Source of the DNA: Rhizophagus irregularis
Lineage: Eukaryota; Glomeromycota; Glomeromycetes; Glomerales; Glomeraceae
Direction of reading: 5' to 3'
Assembly (NCBI RefSeq): GCF_026210795.1
Contig: NC_089446.1
Span: forward strand, 1 to 64,000
DNA length: 64,000 nt
Part shown: positions 10,875 through 22,204 of the stretch, piece after piece
Position numbering within the stretch: the stretch's first letter is position 1
Layout: each line of letters opens with the position of its first letter
Position numbers and translations under genes: made by a program
The notes under the pieces: model-generated
The model's input: the letters and a program-made list of their open reading frames with translations, nothing else
Databases searched by the model: none
Told to the model about the DNA's origin: nothing

Positions 10875-13800
10875 TTAATTAGAATTATGGCTAGTTTTTT
10901 GTCTTTTTCCATTAACTTTCTTTTCCAACCGTTTATAAAATGTTTTTCCACTTTCATTACATGTATTACATAAAGGATATACTAATTTAAACTTTTCCTG
11001 TAATAATTGGCATGGGGTACAGTTACAAAATCCTTATCTGTGCCACACCAATAGCAAATCGGAATATTTCCTACTTTCTTTGAAGAATAATATAGAAATT
11101 CAATAGGAGAATCACAAGAAATTTGAACTCGAACAAAAATCTTTTAGGCTAAACTATGATCTTCGGGAAAAATTAGTGATCTACATGAATAAGTGTAAGT
11201 TTGTAATGCAAAATTTAAATCTTGCATTTCTTGTTCTGTTAATCGTAAACCACTATATAGGTATCGCATTTTTCCACAAAAATTACATTTTATATAATCT
11301 CTAATTTTAGCAGAAACAAGAATATTACTTGGTGCTGGCTCAGTTTTAGACACCAGACTGATTAGGGAAGGACAAAATTTTTCTGTTGTAGATTTACCAT
11401 ATAAATTCACAAATGATTCATAATGATCAGGATTATCTATTCAAAAATGATTATTTTTGTTAATATGATTCTATATCGTATTTATAAAAATTATCAGTAA
11501 TACCTCGTGATGGTACTGGGTCAGGCAAAAAATGTAAGCTTTGGAAGATATCAATGGGCATTCTAATAGAGTAACATATGCTGCAAGTAGTTTGATTACA
11601 TTTCTTAATCTAAATAAAAAATAAATAAAAAATGATTTTATAAATAATTGGCATTTAAATAAAATTCTTATTACAAGTAATCTTTATCACCTGAAAGGAA
11701 TATGCCCTTTCTTGACAATGAGTTTCAATAAATTCCACTAGAGGCTTGTATTTACGCAATTGTTGTTGAGTAGTTTCATTTTTGGTTATTGTGAAATCAA
11801 TTCGCAGTATATTCTTCAAAAAATCAATATTAAAAATTATTAAGATAAAATAGATACCTTTAATAACAATAAAAATATTTACCTCAAACATTTCATTAAT
11901 TTCCAAGTCAGATGCAGGATTCTCAGTTTCAAATGCTTCATTTTTCATATTTAAATGTTCTGTACGCTCACAAAGTAATTCTTGAACTGTTATAATGCAT
12001 TTTTCCAATTCCGTTTTTAGGTTTGAATTATCTTTTGATCTTTCACGTATATCTTCTAATGTATTTAAATTCTCAAACTCATTCTCAAGTTCTTTGGTCA
12101 TTTTTTCTCTCTCTATAGTAACACCTTGTAATCCATAATTAATAATACTTATAACCTTTCTGCAGGATTACACCAACTGTAATGTGGAGCTGTTCTAACT
12201 GCAATTAACATATCAAAATCACCTGCTAAAAATAAACATATTAAAGCTACTTGAACAGATCCAAAGGTACATTTGTGATCGGGACCTCCATCAGTATAGA
12301 GTGATAAAATTGTAGGAAAGGGTCGATTTTGATATTGATGTTTCACAAGATTAAAAAATTCTGTTGAATGTCTTAAAGCACTACTTTGCTGAAATACTGT
12401 GTCTTTATAACATACATATACTTTTCTATCATAGAAAGATTCAGATATATTATTTGGTATATCAATAAATAATGTAACAGATGGCGTTAATGATAATTTG
12501 GTAAAGTTATGATCAGATGCAGAAATTTCCCCTTCAGCTAATGCCAAAGTTTTTTTATTACGAACACCCGTAGATATAGGCACATCTTCTCTAATAGGCA
12601 CCTTATGTTTATTATCTGCCGAGATAAAACATGCATAATCTTGATATTTGATACTAAATTCATGTTCATACTTAATAATCAGGATTGCACTTTATATTTT
12701 ACATTAAAACATCCTGTATAATGCATAGCTTTGGTAGTATATGCATTAGATGGTGCAAAATTCAATCTTATCTATTCTTCTGATGGGACTGCAACATCGT
12801 ATGGCAGAGGTGGTCCTTGATATTTTGTATTTAAGCGAGTAATAATTTTATTTCGTAACTCTCGAATAGATATAGCATATGGAATATATAAAATAGTATT
12901 TGTTCGACGCTCATTAACAACTGTATTATTATGCTAGAAATATATAAATTTAATATTAATATTGATAGGACCCCGGATATCTCCAAAACAGGTCATAAGT
13001 CACACTTTCGGCAGATTGGCCCATTTTTCAGGGGCTCAAAAAATCGTTTTTTGTAAATATCTCGGCATCCAGTGGTCCAATTTTGATGAACTTTTTTTAA
13101 ATTGTAGAGCTAAATGAGGGCTACAAAATAAAAAAGTTCATTAAAATTGAATTACTGGATGCTGAGATATTTACAATAAACGATTTTTTGAGTTTCAGCA
13201 AAAAGGGGTGTTTTTAACCAAAAGTCCATTATAACCTTTATATTAGATATCCGGGGTCCTATATTGATCATTAAACTGTATAATACAAAATATAATTATA
13301 ATTACTTCATTAAAATATCCATCAAGCTCATCCCAGAATATATCAAATTTTAATCCTTTAAATCCATTATTCGTTCTTAGATCAACTATTATAGAAGGGT
13401 CTTCTAATGATATCATAAGACATAGTCTTTCTTCTATTTCTTTACCAATTTGATCATTTGCTAATGAAGCATCACCAGTTAAATCATGATATAACATTCT
13501 TAATACTGATTTTGAGAGATGACGAACTAGTGAATACTAAATATAAAATTTTGATCAGTTTTTAACTAAAAAGTACATCGTGCAATAATACTACTACAAC
13601 TTGCCTTTTGAAATACATTTTTTTTCATTTGTCTAGTACAGTATATTGGTATTATATCATTTATACGGGTAATCATCTGTGCCTTAAGAGTTTTATAATA
13701 TTCACTAGCTTCTTCAATATCAGGCGCTCTCCATATAAAGTTAAGTGTTCCAAGATAATTACCGTGAGGATATCTGAAATATAAAATTCAAATATTTCAA

Positions 13801-14941
13801 TAAATAATTTCTTATAAAAAATAGAGTTAATAAATTAAAACCAACCTATATAATCCTGCAGGTACAGACAACTGAATATCTCGAATAAAATTGTGCTTTT
13901 TTATAGGATCGTTTGGTGCATATTGATCAAGATCAACAAAATCAAATAATTCATTATTCTTGAGATCAGAATCTAGTTCAAAATATCTCTCATCGATTTC
14001 TTCATCATTTTTGGAAATAAGATGAATATTACAGTTGGAGGATGGTTCACGTACTGGATTTCCACTTTTATGAATACGTTTCATATTATCATTAGTAGTT
14101 TTGAGATTTTCAGTATATTTTTTTAACATTGAAGTAAATTCAAAAATGTTTGATATAACTTCTTGCCAAAAAGCTTCGGATACCCATGGTTCAGTTAAAG
14201 AAATCTCTATAGAATTAGCTAATTGAAATAGTTCTAAACGTGTAAGTTGTGGTTTTTTTTTCTTCATTTGTTGATAGTATTCATTGTAAGCACCATTTTG
14301 CTGATACACTGAAAGAGAATTAAATAATGAAGGAAGATGACACCCTCTTAAACACAATTTTTCCAAATGTGGATCAATATACCAAACAGCCTTAGTTATA
14401 CGTTCAACAAATCATGTTCCGTAAGTAAGATGATCATCACCAATCCATCCAACATTTTTATTTTGTAAAAGTTGAATAATATGATTATATAACAATATAT
14501 TATGTGTATTTTCGCGTTTTTGTACTGGGAGTTGAAGTTTGAATTCCATCAGTCTTGTAAAAGCATTAGGAAATCGTATATGTGATGGTGATGATACAGC
14601 AATATCAGATGGAAGGATAACATATTTAAGCTTTGTAAATTCTAACATTTTCATTAATAATAGTTTACTTTCTAATCCTTCGTGCACTGTAATCCAAGGT
14701 CCTGTATCCTTATTTCTAACCTCAACACGTACATTATAGTGTAAGTAATTTCCAGGAGTTAATGAATCAAATAAAGTTGAAAATAGGTCATTTTCTTCAA
14801 CTTCTTTCGCAAGGGATCCAGTTAAAATTTTAGTACCCTCATTTATTTGAACTACTATAAAAACATGTGAGTTCTTTGTTTAAAGCAATGTTGTGTTATA
14901 TTTAAAACATATACTTGCATAATTGTTTGACGTGTTTGCAT
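10875..14941 (-). pseudogene. Transposase-like protein with D/D/E-type motifs and C-terminal zinc fingers
   Basis: Start ATG at 14939-14941 (MQTRQTIMQV), stop at 10875-10877. Exons read on the minus strand: N-terminal region 14941-13838 with two breaks; after an intron, RYPHGNYLGTLNFIW at 13770; then VRHLSKSVLRMLYHDLTGDA at 13520 to FWDELDGYFNE at 13310; then IPYAISIRELRNKI at 12870. Candidate catalytic residues are the Asp of SADNKHKVPI (12620), the Asp of YTDGGPDHK (12290) and the Glu of WCNPAERL (12160). The C-terminus has CNFCGK (11290), CYWCG (11050) and CNTCNESGKTFYKR (10950), likely zinc ligands. A TAG replaces a Trp near 12777 and there are frameshifts near 12690, 14885 and 10990. I recall similar uncharacterised proteins in invertebrates and these fungi; the transposase role is inferred from the DDE-like spacing and from the element around it. 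Confidence 0.7.
12967..13260. mobile_element. A-family MITE, copy 1 (AGGACCCCGG ends)
   Basis: A 294-bp palindromic element with ends AGGACCCCGGATATC and GATATCCGGGGTCCT, flanked by a perfect 8-bp duplication ATATTGAT (12959-12966, 13261-13268). The interior holds ATCTCGGCATCCAGTGGTC and its inverted partner ACTGGATGCTGAGAT around a central segment. It sits inside an intron or degraded exon of the DDE transposase gene. Confidence 0.88.
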
Positions 14942-15087
14942 TTTTAATATGCAAGAAAAAAATTTAAGGTATTACATTAAAGATCAATGAATATCATATA
15001 AATCACGTGATATTTTTTTTTTTGATTGACTTTAGGAAAATCTTGGGAAGAGGGAAATGTAAAACAGATAATTAAATTGGTTTAGCC

Positions 15088-15798
15088 TAAATGAGAGCAA
15101 AGAATGCGAGCCTTAACTAAATCCATTCCTAATTTTTGTGCTGTTTCTCCAGCATATCTAACTATTCGCATTTAAATTCCGCATTTTAAGGATTCAGCTG
15201 ATTAAATATATTTAATTTAGTAAGGTAAAATAATAATAAGTATAATAATAAATAAATCAATACTTCAAAAAAGAGGGTTTAAAAAGAATGTCAGCAAGTA
15301 ATCATTATCATCAAATTCATTGAAACGTGTATTAATTTTTTCAACACAATAATTCCAAAATTCTGTATAAGATTGTTGTGGTAATTTCTTTATTGCAAGA
15401 AAAATATGAGCTAATTCTAAGTAACAATCGCTTAAATCAGCTTCTCTCCTTTCTAACGTTGACACAGCTAAGGTTGCTTGTCTAAATCTCTTCAAAATCC
15501 TACGATTAGTTTTATCAAAATTTTACTATAGATTTATTATAGTTTCGGCAGTTTCGGCATTTATAATAAGTTTTGGCAGTTTCGTCTTTCTCCAAAGTTT
15601 CACCAGTTTTTTAATATAACTTTAATATAGTTTTGGCAGAATTTCACTTTTCGGTGAAACGCCATCTTGCCTAAACCCCTAGATTTCGGCAAGCAACCTT
15701 AAATACAGCCTTATACAATGGATTTAGAACGAATCCAAGAATCTTCAACTCGTTAAAAAACTTCTATGAACAAATGATGGGTTTGATTTTATCATTTG
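15088..15798 (-). pseudogene. hAT transposase 2, middle piece, split by a MITE
   Basis: On the minus strand 15702-15798 encodes a short hAT segment ending at the MITE B1. 15088-15468 then encodes STLERREADLSDCYLELAHI, NTRFNEFDDNDYLLTFFLNP and, after a break, MRIVRYAGETAQKLGMDLVK. These match the region of hAT transposases between the catalytic core and the dimerisation domain. It continues upstream across element C1 to 16997 and downstream across the DDE transposon to 10707. Confidence 0.72.
15469..15701. mobile_element. B-family MITE, copy 1 (TAAGGTTGC ends)
   Basis: A 233-bp element with ends TAAGGTTGCTTGTCTAAA and TTTCGGCAAGCAACCTTA. The flanking 8 bp (gacacagc / aatacagc) match at 6 of 8 positions, as expected for an old duplication. 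The interior is made of TTTCGGCAGT / AGTTTCGCC-type words. It interrupts hAT transposase 2. Confidence 0.82.
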
Positions 15799-16996
15799 TA
15801 AAGCTCTGAACAGTTCAGGCTAAACCGGGGAACCGATCCAAAACTGGCTCAAAATTCGGTTCGGTTCGGTTCGGGTATTAGAACTGAAAAACCGGCGGTT
15901 CGGTTCAGTTTAATCCAATTTTTTATAAAAATGCAAAAAATCGAAAGCTGGCCATCTAGTGATCGTACAAAGTCAAGCCATATATCATTGGATTTATCTC
16001 GACGAAACGCGTCGAATGGTGGTAAGATCATGTCTCTAGCATCGATAGATCACACGTTAACCCACGCTAAATGATTTATAAATAATTGGAATTAGCAAGC
16101 TATCTATCGGTGCTAGAGACATGATCTTAGCACCATTCGACGCGTCTCAGTGAGACGAATCCAATGAATATAAATTCGTTCGTGTACGACTACTGGATGG
16201 TGAATAATATCAAGTTTCGCATTTTTTTAAAATTTTCGAGCGTTAAAAATTAAAAATTCTGATACATGAATTTATTCGTCGTCCAATGGTCATACAAATA
16301 TGAATTAGAACTCATTCGACTCATCTCAATGAGACGAGTCGAATGGTGGTAAGATCACGTCTCTAGCATCGATAGATAGCTTGCTAATGCCAATTTTTTA
16401 TAAATCATTTAGCGTGAATTAACTTACGATCTATTGATGCTAGAGACATGATCTCACCACCATTCGAATCGTCTCATTGAGACGAATCCAATGAGTTTTA
16501 ATTCATATTTGTACGACCATTGGACGACGAATAAATTCGTGTATCGGAATTTTTAATTTTTAACGCTCAAAAATTTTAAAAAAATGCGAAACTTGATATA
16601 ATTCGCCATCCAGTAGTCGTACACGAACAAATTTATATTCATTGGATTCGTCTCACTGAGACGCGTCGAATGGTGCTAAGATCATGTCTCTAGCACCGAT
16701 AGATAGCTTGATAATTCCAATTATTGATAAATCATTTAGCATGGGTTAACGTGTGATCTATCGATGCTAGAGACATGATCTTACTGCCATTCGACGCGTC
16801 TCGTCGAGACGAATCCAATGATATATGGCCCGAATTTATACGATCACTAGATAGCCGGCTATTCGATTTTTCTTATTTTTATAAAAATCGGATTAAACTG
16901 AACCGAACCGCCAGTTTTTCAGTTCGGTTCTTACGGATTTCAGCTCTAATCCGAACCGTCTATAATCCAGACCAAACCGACCTGTTCGGAGCTTTA
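15799..16996. mobile_element. C-family palindromic hAT-like element, copy 1
   Basis: A 1198-bp element with ends TAAAGCTCTGAACAG / CTGTTCGGAGCTTTA and a perfect 8-bp duplication ATCATTTG (15791-15798, 16997-17004). The whole element reads as a near-complete palindrome: the GGTTCGGTTCAGTTTAATCC block at about 15897 returns inverted at about 16885. Repeated CATTCGAC.CGTCTC.GAGACGAATCCAATGA-like blocks form inner hairpins. It is non-coding. The 8-bp duplication suggests hAT mobilisation. Confidence 0.88.
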
Positions 16997-18322
16997 ATCA
17001 TTTGTTAATAAATCTGAATGATTAGCTGCCATCTATAAAAAAATTATTAATTATATTAAATATTGGACGTGTAGAAAAATTGTTTTGAATAATTAAAATT
17101 AGTTTAATTTACATTTTCTAGAATGACTTTTACTTTCAAAACATCGTCAATGCTTTTATAAGCAGTCATCCATCTTGTTTTACAGTAAGGCACGATTACA
17201 TCGCCTTTAATATTCATTGTGTTTAAAAGTTCACGGAACTTAGCACCTAAATTTTTTTTTTTGTAAAAAAAAAAATTTCAATTTAGCAAGTTATTAAAAT
17301 AAAATTATTACATTTAAGTTTAAATTCTTACTTGCTCTAGCATTATTTCTAAAGAATATTGCTAAAATATTCACTTTTTTCAGAAGCTTATCAGTGAATA
17401 GATGTTGAACTATGTCACATGACATTAAATTTATGTAATATGACATACATCGAACGTTCATTATGTTTGAAAATTTTTTTTCAATTAATTCATGAACTTT
17501 TTGAACATTAGAACCATTGTTACTGACAATAGCTGAGAATTTTGATACTTCAACCCGATTGATAACATCTTCAATCTTTTCTGCAATATATTCTCCCGTA
17601 TGCGAATCACTGGATAAATTGAAAAGTTGATATATATATTCTTTTTGATTTAAAGTTAATATAGTAAAGTTCTATATAGATCAATAGTTAGGGAATGACC
17701 AACCGTCTAAAGTTAATATTAAAAATTAAATATAAATTAAATATGTCAACAAATTTTCACCAATATTTTTTTTTTTTAGATAAAATACCTAACATTAAAT
17801 TATCCGATATTTGCAATTCTTTACAAATTTTAGAATTGATATCACCTAATTTATCTTCAAATAAGCAATTGGCCAATAGATCACGAGATGAATGGTCATA
17901 TGCAACGTTAAGTTCATTGATAAAATCTATGAAAAATGGAGATTCTACCATACGAAAAGATATTCTGCAACATATAAAGAACTTTAACAAGGCTCTGTTT
18001 ATTTTGTCAATTCTTCCTTGAGGAAGTGGTTTATCAGTATCATGATAATCATATAAAGATATTTGATTAGAAAATTTTCTTTTTTTACTATTGTCCGCTT
18101 TCTTTTCAAATACTTTTTGATACTTTCGAATTAAGTGAGGTGGAACGTTTGGGCAATGGTTTGCAATATGACTCTATAATGTAGATACATCACCTCTGCT
18201 ATAAGTTTTTCCACAAAAATTACATGTTCTACTTGTGTGTCTTCTGAATCACGCTCACCTTGTGTATAATGCTTCCATATTTCATTTTATGGACGACCTC
18301 CTTTACGTTTATTAGTAGCCAT
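16997..18322 (-). pseudogene. hAT transposase 2, N-terminal piece
   Basis: Start ATG at 18320-18322 (MATNKRKGGRP). A BED zinc finger region with frameshifts (THVEHV.../CNFCGKTY) follows, then LIRKYQKVFEKK, then LKFFICCRISFRMVESPFFI (17980-17920), the hAT N-terminal signature. Further on are IYQLFNLSSDSHTGEYIAEK, FSAIVSNNGSNVQKVHEL and CKTRWMTAYKSIDDVLK, that is, the catalytic-core regions. The open frame at 17757-17990 is part of it. The gene is continued at 15088-15798 and 10045-10707 once inserted elements are removed. Confidence 0.78.
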
Positions 18323-18781
18323 TTTTTATAAAGAGAATGAAAAAATTATTTTTTTTGCCAAAAAATGTCACGTCATGGAAAATGGATTTTTTGGAGTGAT
18401 GACGATTTTTAATATTACATTGCAGAATTTTTTTAATTCAAAAGGATTAGAAGAGATAATTGAAATTACTACACAGAACATCCCTTCATTTTCATACTGT
18501 TATTATACTTATAAGTTAAAACATTACTCTCGTGATATATTACACAATTGATTTAATCAGATCAGATCGGATGATAATCTTTTTTTTTTACTAGCCAAAA
18601 AAAAAGTAAATTTTTTTTTTAAATAAAAACTTTTTCGACCTAAAAGTTTTGTAAAAAAAAAAATTATACGAATGTTTAAAAAATCAGTTTATTAAAAACA
18701 TGTAAAAAAACTGAACTTTTTTATTAAAACCTTTAGTCAAGTGGATTAACGAAGTCTCAAAAAACAGGAGCGCTTTTGGAT
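18323..18781. other. Upstream flank of hAT transposase 2
   Basis: AT-rich sequence between the hAT start codon and the left end of the foldback element. It would contain the promoter and terminal inverted repeat of the hAT copy, but I could not identify the terminus with confidence. No gene is seen. Confidence 0.4.
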
Positions 18782-18931
18782 TAAAGTTGCCTGCCGAAAT
18801 TAGGGAGTTTCAGCATGTTGAAATTGTCAAAACTATTTTGACATTTTGACATTGGCTCTCTGATTTGTCAAAATGCTGAAATAGTTTTGACATATCAAAA
18901 TTGTCGAAACCTAAAAATATTACGTTTCACA

Positions 18932-20572
18932 TAGTGCTCTACACAAGCCAAGCTGGCTACGAGCTGGCTCAAGCTTTTTCAAGTTTCGGAGCTGCAAGCC
19001 ACGATTAAATTGGCTTGGTGGCTCACGAGCCAGCTTGGAAGAGCTCGAGCCAGTTATTAGGCTCAACTCAAAAAGCTCGAGGCCTGTAACAGACTTGGCT
19101 CAAAAGCTCGAGCTGGCTCACGAGCCAAATGAGCTATTATACAAAAAATGTTGCGAAACGTTTTTATATAATAATGCATGCATAAACAAAATGTTTTCGC
19201 AACTTTTTTCATTGTTTATTAAAGAACGTTGCGAAAATGTTTATTTAAGTTTTTACATGTAAAATTGAAAAAAAAACACTGGAACTAATGATTCCGGCGT
19301 TTTTACATGTAAAATTGAAAAAAAAACACTGGAACTAATGATTCTGGCGTTTTTACATGTAAAATCGAAAAAAAAATGCTGAAACTATCAGTTTCGGCAT
19401 TTTTACATGTAAAATCAAAAAGAAAAATACCGGAACTAATGATTCCGGCGTTTTTACATGTAAAATCGATAAAAATGCCGAAACTATCAGTTTCAGCATT
19501 TTTACATGTAAAATCAAAAGAAAAACGCCGAAACTATCAGTTTCAGCGGTTTTACATGTAAAACCAAAAGGAAATACGCCAGAACCAATTATTCCGGCGC
19601 TTTTACATGTAAAATCAAAAAAAAAACGCCAAAACTATCAGTTTTGGCATTTTTACATGTAAAATCAAAAAGAAAAATACCGGAACTAATGATTCCGGTG
19701 TTTTTACATGTAAAATTGAAAAAAAACGCCGAAACTATCCATTTCAGCGTTTTTACATGTAAAATTAAAAGAAATACGCTGAAACTATCAGTTTCAGCAT
19801 TTTTACATGTAAAACCAAAAAGAAATACGCCAGAACTAATTATTCTAGCGCTTTTACATGTAAAATCGAAAAAAATGCCGAAACTATCAGTTTCAGCGTT
19901 TTTACATGTAAAATCAAAAGAAAAACGCCGAAACTATCAGTTTCAGCAGTTTTACATGTAAAACCAAAAGGAAATACGCCAAAACCAATTATTCCGGCGC
20001 TTTTACATGTAAAATCAAAAAAAAAAACGCTGAAACTATCAGTTTCGGCATTTTTACATGTAAAATCAAAAAAAAACGCTGAAACTATCAGTTTCGGCAT
20101 TTTTACATGTAAAATCAAAAAAAAAACGCCGAAACTATCAGTTTTGGCGTTTTTACATGTAAAATCAAAAGGAAATACACCAGAACCAATTATTCCGGTG
20201 TTATTACATGTAAAATCGAAAAAAAAACACCGAAACTATCAGTTTCGGCATTTTTACATGTAAAATCAAAAGGAAAAATGCCGAAATAAATAGTTTCGGC
20301 GTTTTATATAAATATAAAAGTAAAAAATGTTTCACAATGTTTTTTTTAATTATTTAAAGTAAAAACGTTGCGAAAACGTTTTTATGATAAAGCTCGAGCC
20401 AGCTCGAGCCCAGCTTGGCCAAGCCAGGATTTTCATGGCTCAGCTTGGCTCGAACTGAGCTGAGCCAAGATTTTTTGTGGCTCGGCTCATTTCAGGCTTG
20501 GCTTGGCACAGATCTTCAAGCCGAGCCAAGCCAGACTGTAGCTCGACTCGAGCTGGCTCATGTAGAGCACTA
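18932..20572. mobile_element. E-type non-autonomous hAT element with hairpin minisatellite core
   Basis: Ends TAGTGCTCTACA and TGTAGAGCACTA, with a perfect 8-bp duplication GTTTCACA (18924-18931, 20573-20580). Subterminal arms are built of GAGCTGGCTCGAGC / AAGCCAAGCTGG words in inverted orientation, then a GCGAAAACGTTTTTAT-like block on each side of a tandem core (19235-20310). The 8-bp duplication and TAG ends fit the hAT superfamily. It is inserted in the left arm of the foldback element. Confidence 0.88.
19235..20310. repeat. Tandem array, about 21 units of about 50 bp, hairpin-forming
   Basis: Each unit carries two short palindromes: TTTTTACATGTAAAA and a CGCCGAAACTATCAGTTTCGGCG-like stem-loop with compensating changes between copies (for example GCCGGAACTAATGATTCCGGC). 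Linkers are A-rich. Open frames reading FLHVKSK repeats on both strands are by-products of the 50-bp period, not genes. Confidence 0.92.
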
Positions 20573-20929
20573 GTTTCACATAATAACTCGGCATCCAATA
20601 ATCGTAGAAAGATGCACCATAACTTGTTGGAATCGTTTTATAATGACGAGTCAAATGGTAATTAGATCATCTTTCTATGATCACTGGATGCCGAGATATT
20701 GAGTGAAACGTCAAAAATTGGCATTTTATATTTTGCGATACTGCGCCGTTTGACATTTCACATAATAACTTGGTATCCAATGATCGTAGAAAAATGCACC
20801 ATAGCTCGTTGGAATCATCTCATAATGACAAGTCGAATGGTGGTTAAACCATCTTTTTACTTTACTAGAGTTTTTACGGCCAAGTCTCCCTCTACTTCTT
20901 ATGAAGCATCATTGGACTAGTATCCTATC

Positions 20930-21173
20930 TAAGGTTGCTTGTCTAAACCTCTTAAAAATCCTACGATTAGTTTCGTCAAAATTTTACTATAGATTTATTA
21001 TAGTTTTGGCAGAGTTTTGGCAGTTTCGGCATTTATAATAAGTTTTGGCAGTTTCGCCTTTCTCCAAAGTTTCGCCAGTTTTTTAATACAACTTTAATAT
21101 AGTTTCGGCAGAATTTCGCTTTTCGGTGAAATGCCATCTTGCCTAAACCTCTAGGTTTCGGCAAGCAACCTTA
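20930..21173. mobile_element. B-family MITE, copy 2
   Basis: A 244-bp element with ends TAAGGTTGCTTGTCTAAACC and GGTTTCGGCAAGCAACCTTA, flanked by a perfect duplication ATCCTATC (20922-20929, 21174-21181). The right arm of the foldback element (about 34785-34800, inverted) has the same locus without this MITE, giving an internal empty site that supports the boundaries. Confidence 0.9.
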
Positions 21174-21514
21174 ATCCTATCATCTCCATGGGCAACTATT
21201 ATACCGAGTACTTAATTCCTCAGGTAACAGCACCACTATTGAAGACATCCCCATCGGGCTACATTTAAGGCTGATCTGAAGCTAAAAATACACTGCCTAC
21301 TCGTCCTTAAACCCATTGTATGATACTGGTACTCAATTTATTTTACGACCTTTAGAGAGCACCTACTTTCATGGAGGACTTTTGACAGGTAACATCAACC
21401 ATCTAGTACCCTTCTATACCACCATTTTAGGTACTCAAAGGCCACTACAGCCCGCGATTACCTAGTACCGATAGTACAGTTGTTTACCCCAAGTGGTATA
21501 CTTTGTAGTGACCA

Positions 21515-21700
21515 CTCAGACAGAAAGTAGCAGGCATCTGTCCAGGATCACCCCTTATGGTGGATGTCAACCACCAGGGATCACCAACCAGGACTCAAAG
21601 AGTAGGGAATCGAACCCCATAACCATGCTACCTGTTCTGTGCATGAACACCTTGGTTGGTCTAAGACCTAACAGAAGGTCTAACTACCACTAAGATATTG
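21515..21700 (-). repeat. tRNA-derived SINE-like segment
   Basis: On the minus strand GGGGTTCGATTCC (reverse complement of about 21609-21621) is a near-consensus Pol III B box. An A-box-like TGGTAGTTAGACC lies upstream. Surrounding sequence is much less AT-rich than the window average, and parts (CCAAG.GGTAT...GTGACCA) recur at about 21990-22030. It is not an intact tRNA: no cloverleaf can be closed. Confidence 0.4.
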
Positions 21701-21710
21701 CACCCTCAGT

Positions 21711-21954
21711 TAAGGTTGCTTGCCGAAACCTAGGGGTTTAGGCAAGATGGCGTTTCGCCAAAAAGTGAAATTCTGCCGAAACTATATTAAAGTTATATTA
21801 AAAAACTGGTGAAACTTTGGAGAAAGGTGAAACTGCCAAAACTTATTATAAATGCTGAAACTGCCAAAACTCTGCCGAAACTATAATAAATCTATAGTAA
21901 AATTTTGACAAAACTAATCGTAGGATTTTGAAGAGGTTTAGACAAGCAACCTTA
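21711..21954. mobile_element. B-family MITE, copy 3, inverted relative to copy 2
   Basis: A 244-bp element beginning TAAGGTTGCTTGCCGAAACC and ending GACAAGCAACCTTA, with duplication CCCTCAGT / CCCTCAGC (7 of 8). The interior is the reverse complement of copy 2, word for word over most of its length. Confidence 0.88.
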
Positions 21955-22204
21955 CCCTCAGCTTTACCATCTAGGATGACCATCTAGCCATTACTGATCC
22001 CAAGCGGTATCGTGAAGTGACCATCCGGACAGGAAGTTCTCGCCAAGGTATAGTAGTGACAATGGCCTCATAGGGAACGTTAGAAGAATACCATGACCCT
22101 TAGTTGAAATGTGCAGCCTAACTGTACACACTAATTCACCATGATGCAGTCCAACTACACTAATCTCTGTACCTTCACGCTATTAGTTGTAGCATTTGCA
22201 GTAA

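Larger units (their letters stand above)
10711..15087 (-). mobile_element. DDE-type DNA transposon, 32-bp TIRs, TAA target duplication
   Basis: The left end GGCTGGACCAATTTAATTAT and the reverse complement of the right end GGCTAAACCAATTTAATTAT continue identically to base 32 (30 of 32 match). TAA flanks both sides (10708-10710, 15088-15090). Excising the element with one TAA restores the hAT frame it interrupts, which independently fixes the boundaries. It carries one gene on the minus strand (10875-14941) and a nested A-family MITE (12967-13260). The 3-bp duplication resembles PIF/Harbinger or CACTA behaviour, but the encoded protein does not look like either to me. Confidence 0.82.

Noticed and set aside
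19376..20118. Several open frames with repeated FLHVKSK peptides on both strands
   Set aside because: They follow the 50-bp hairpin minisatellite and exist on both strands; no start context or codon bias supports coding.
21515..21700. Functional tRNA gene
   Set aside because: The B box is good, but no acceptor stem or anticodon arm can be closed, so a SINE fragment is more likely.
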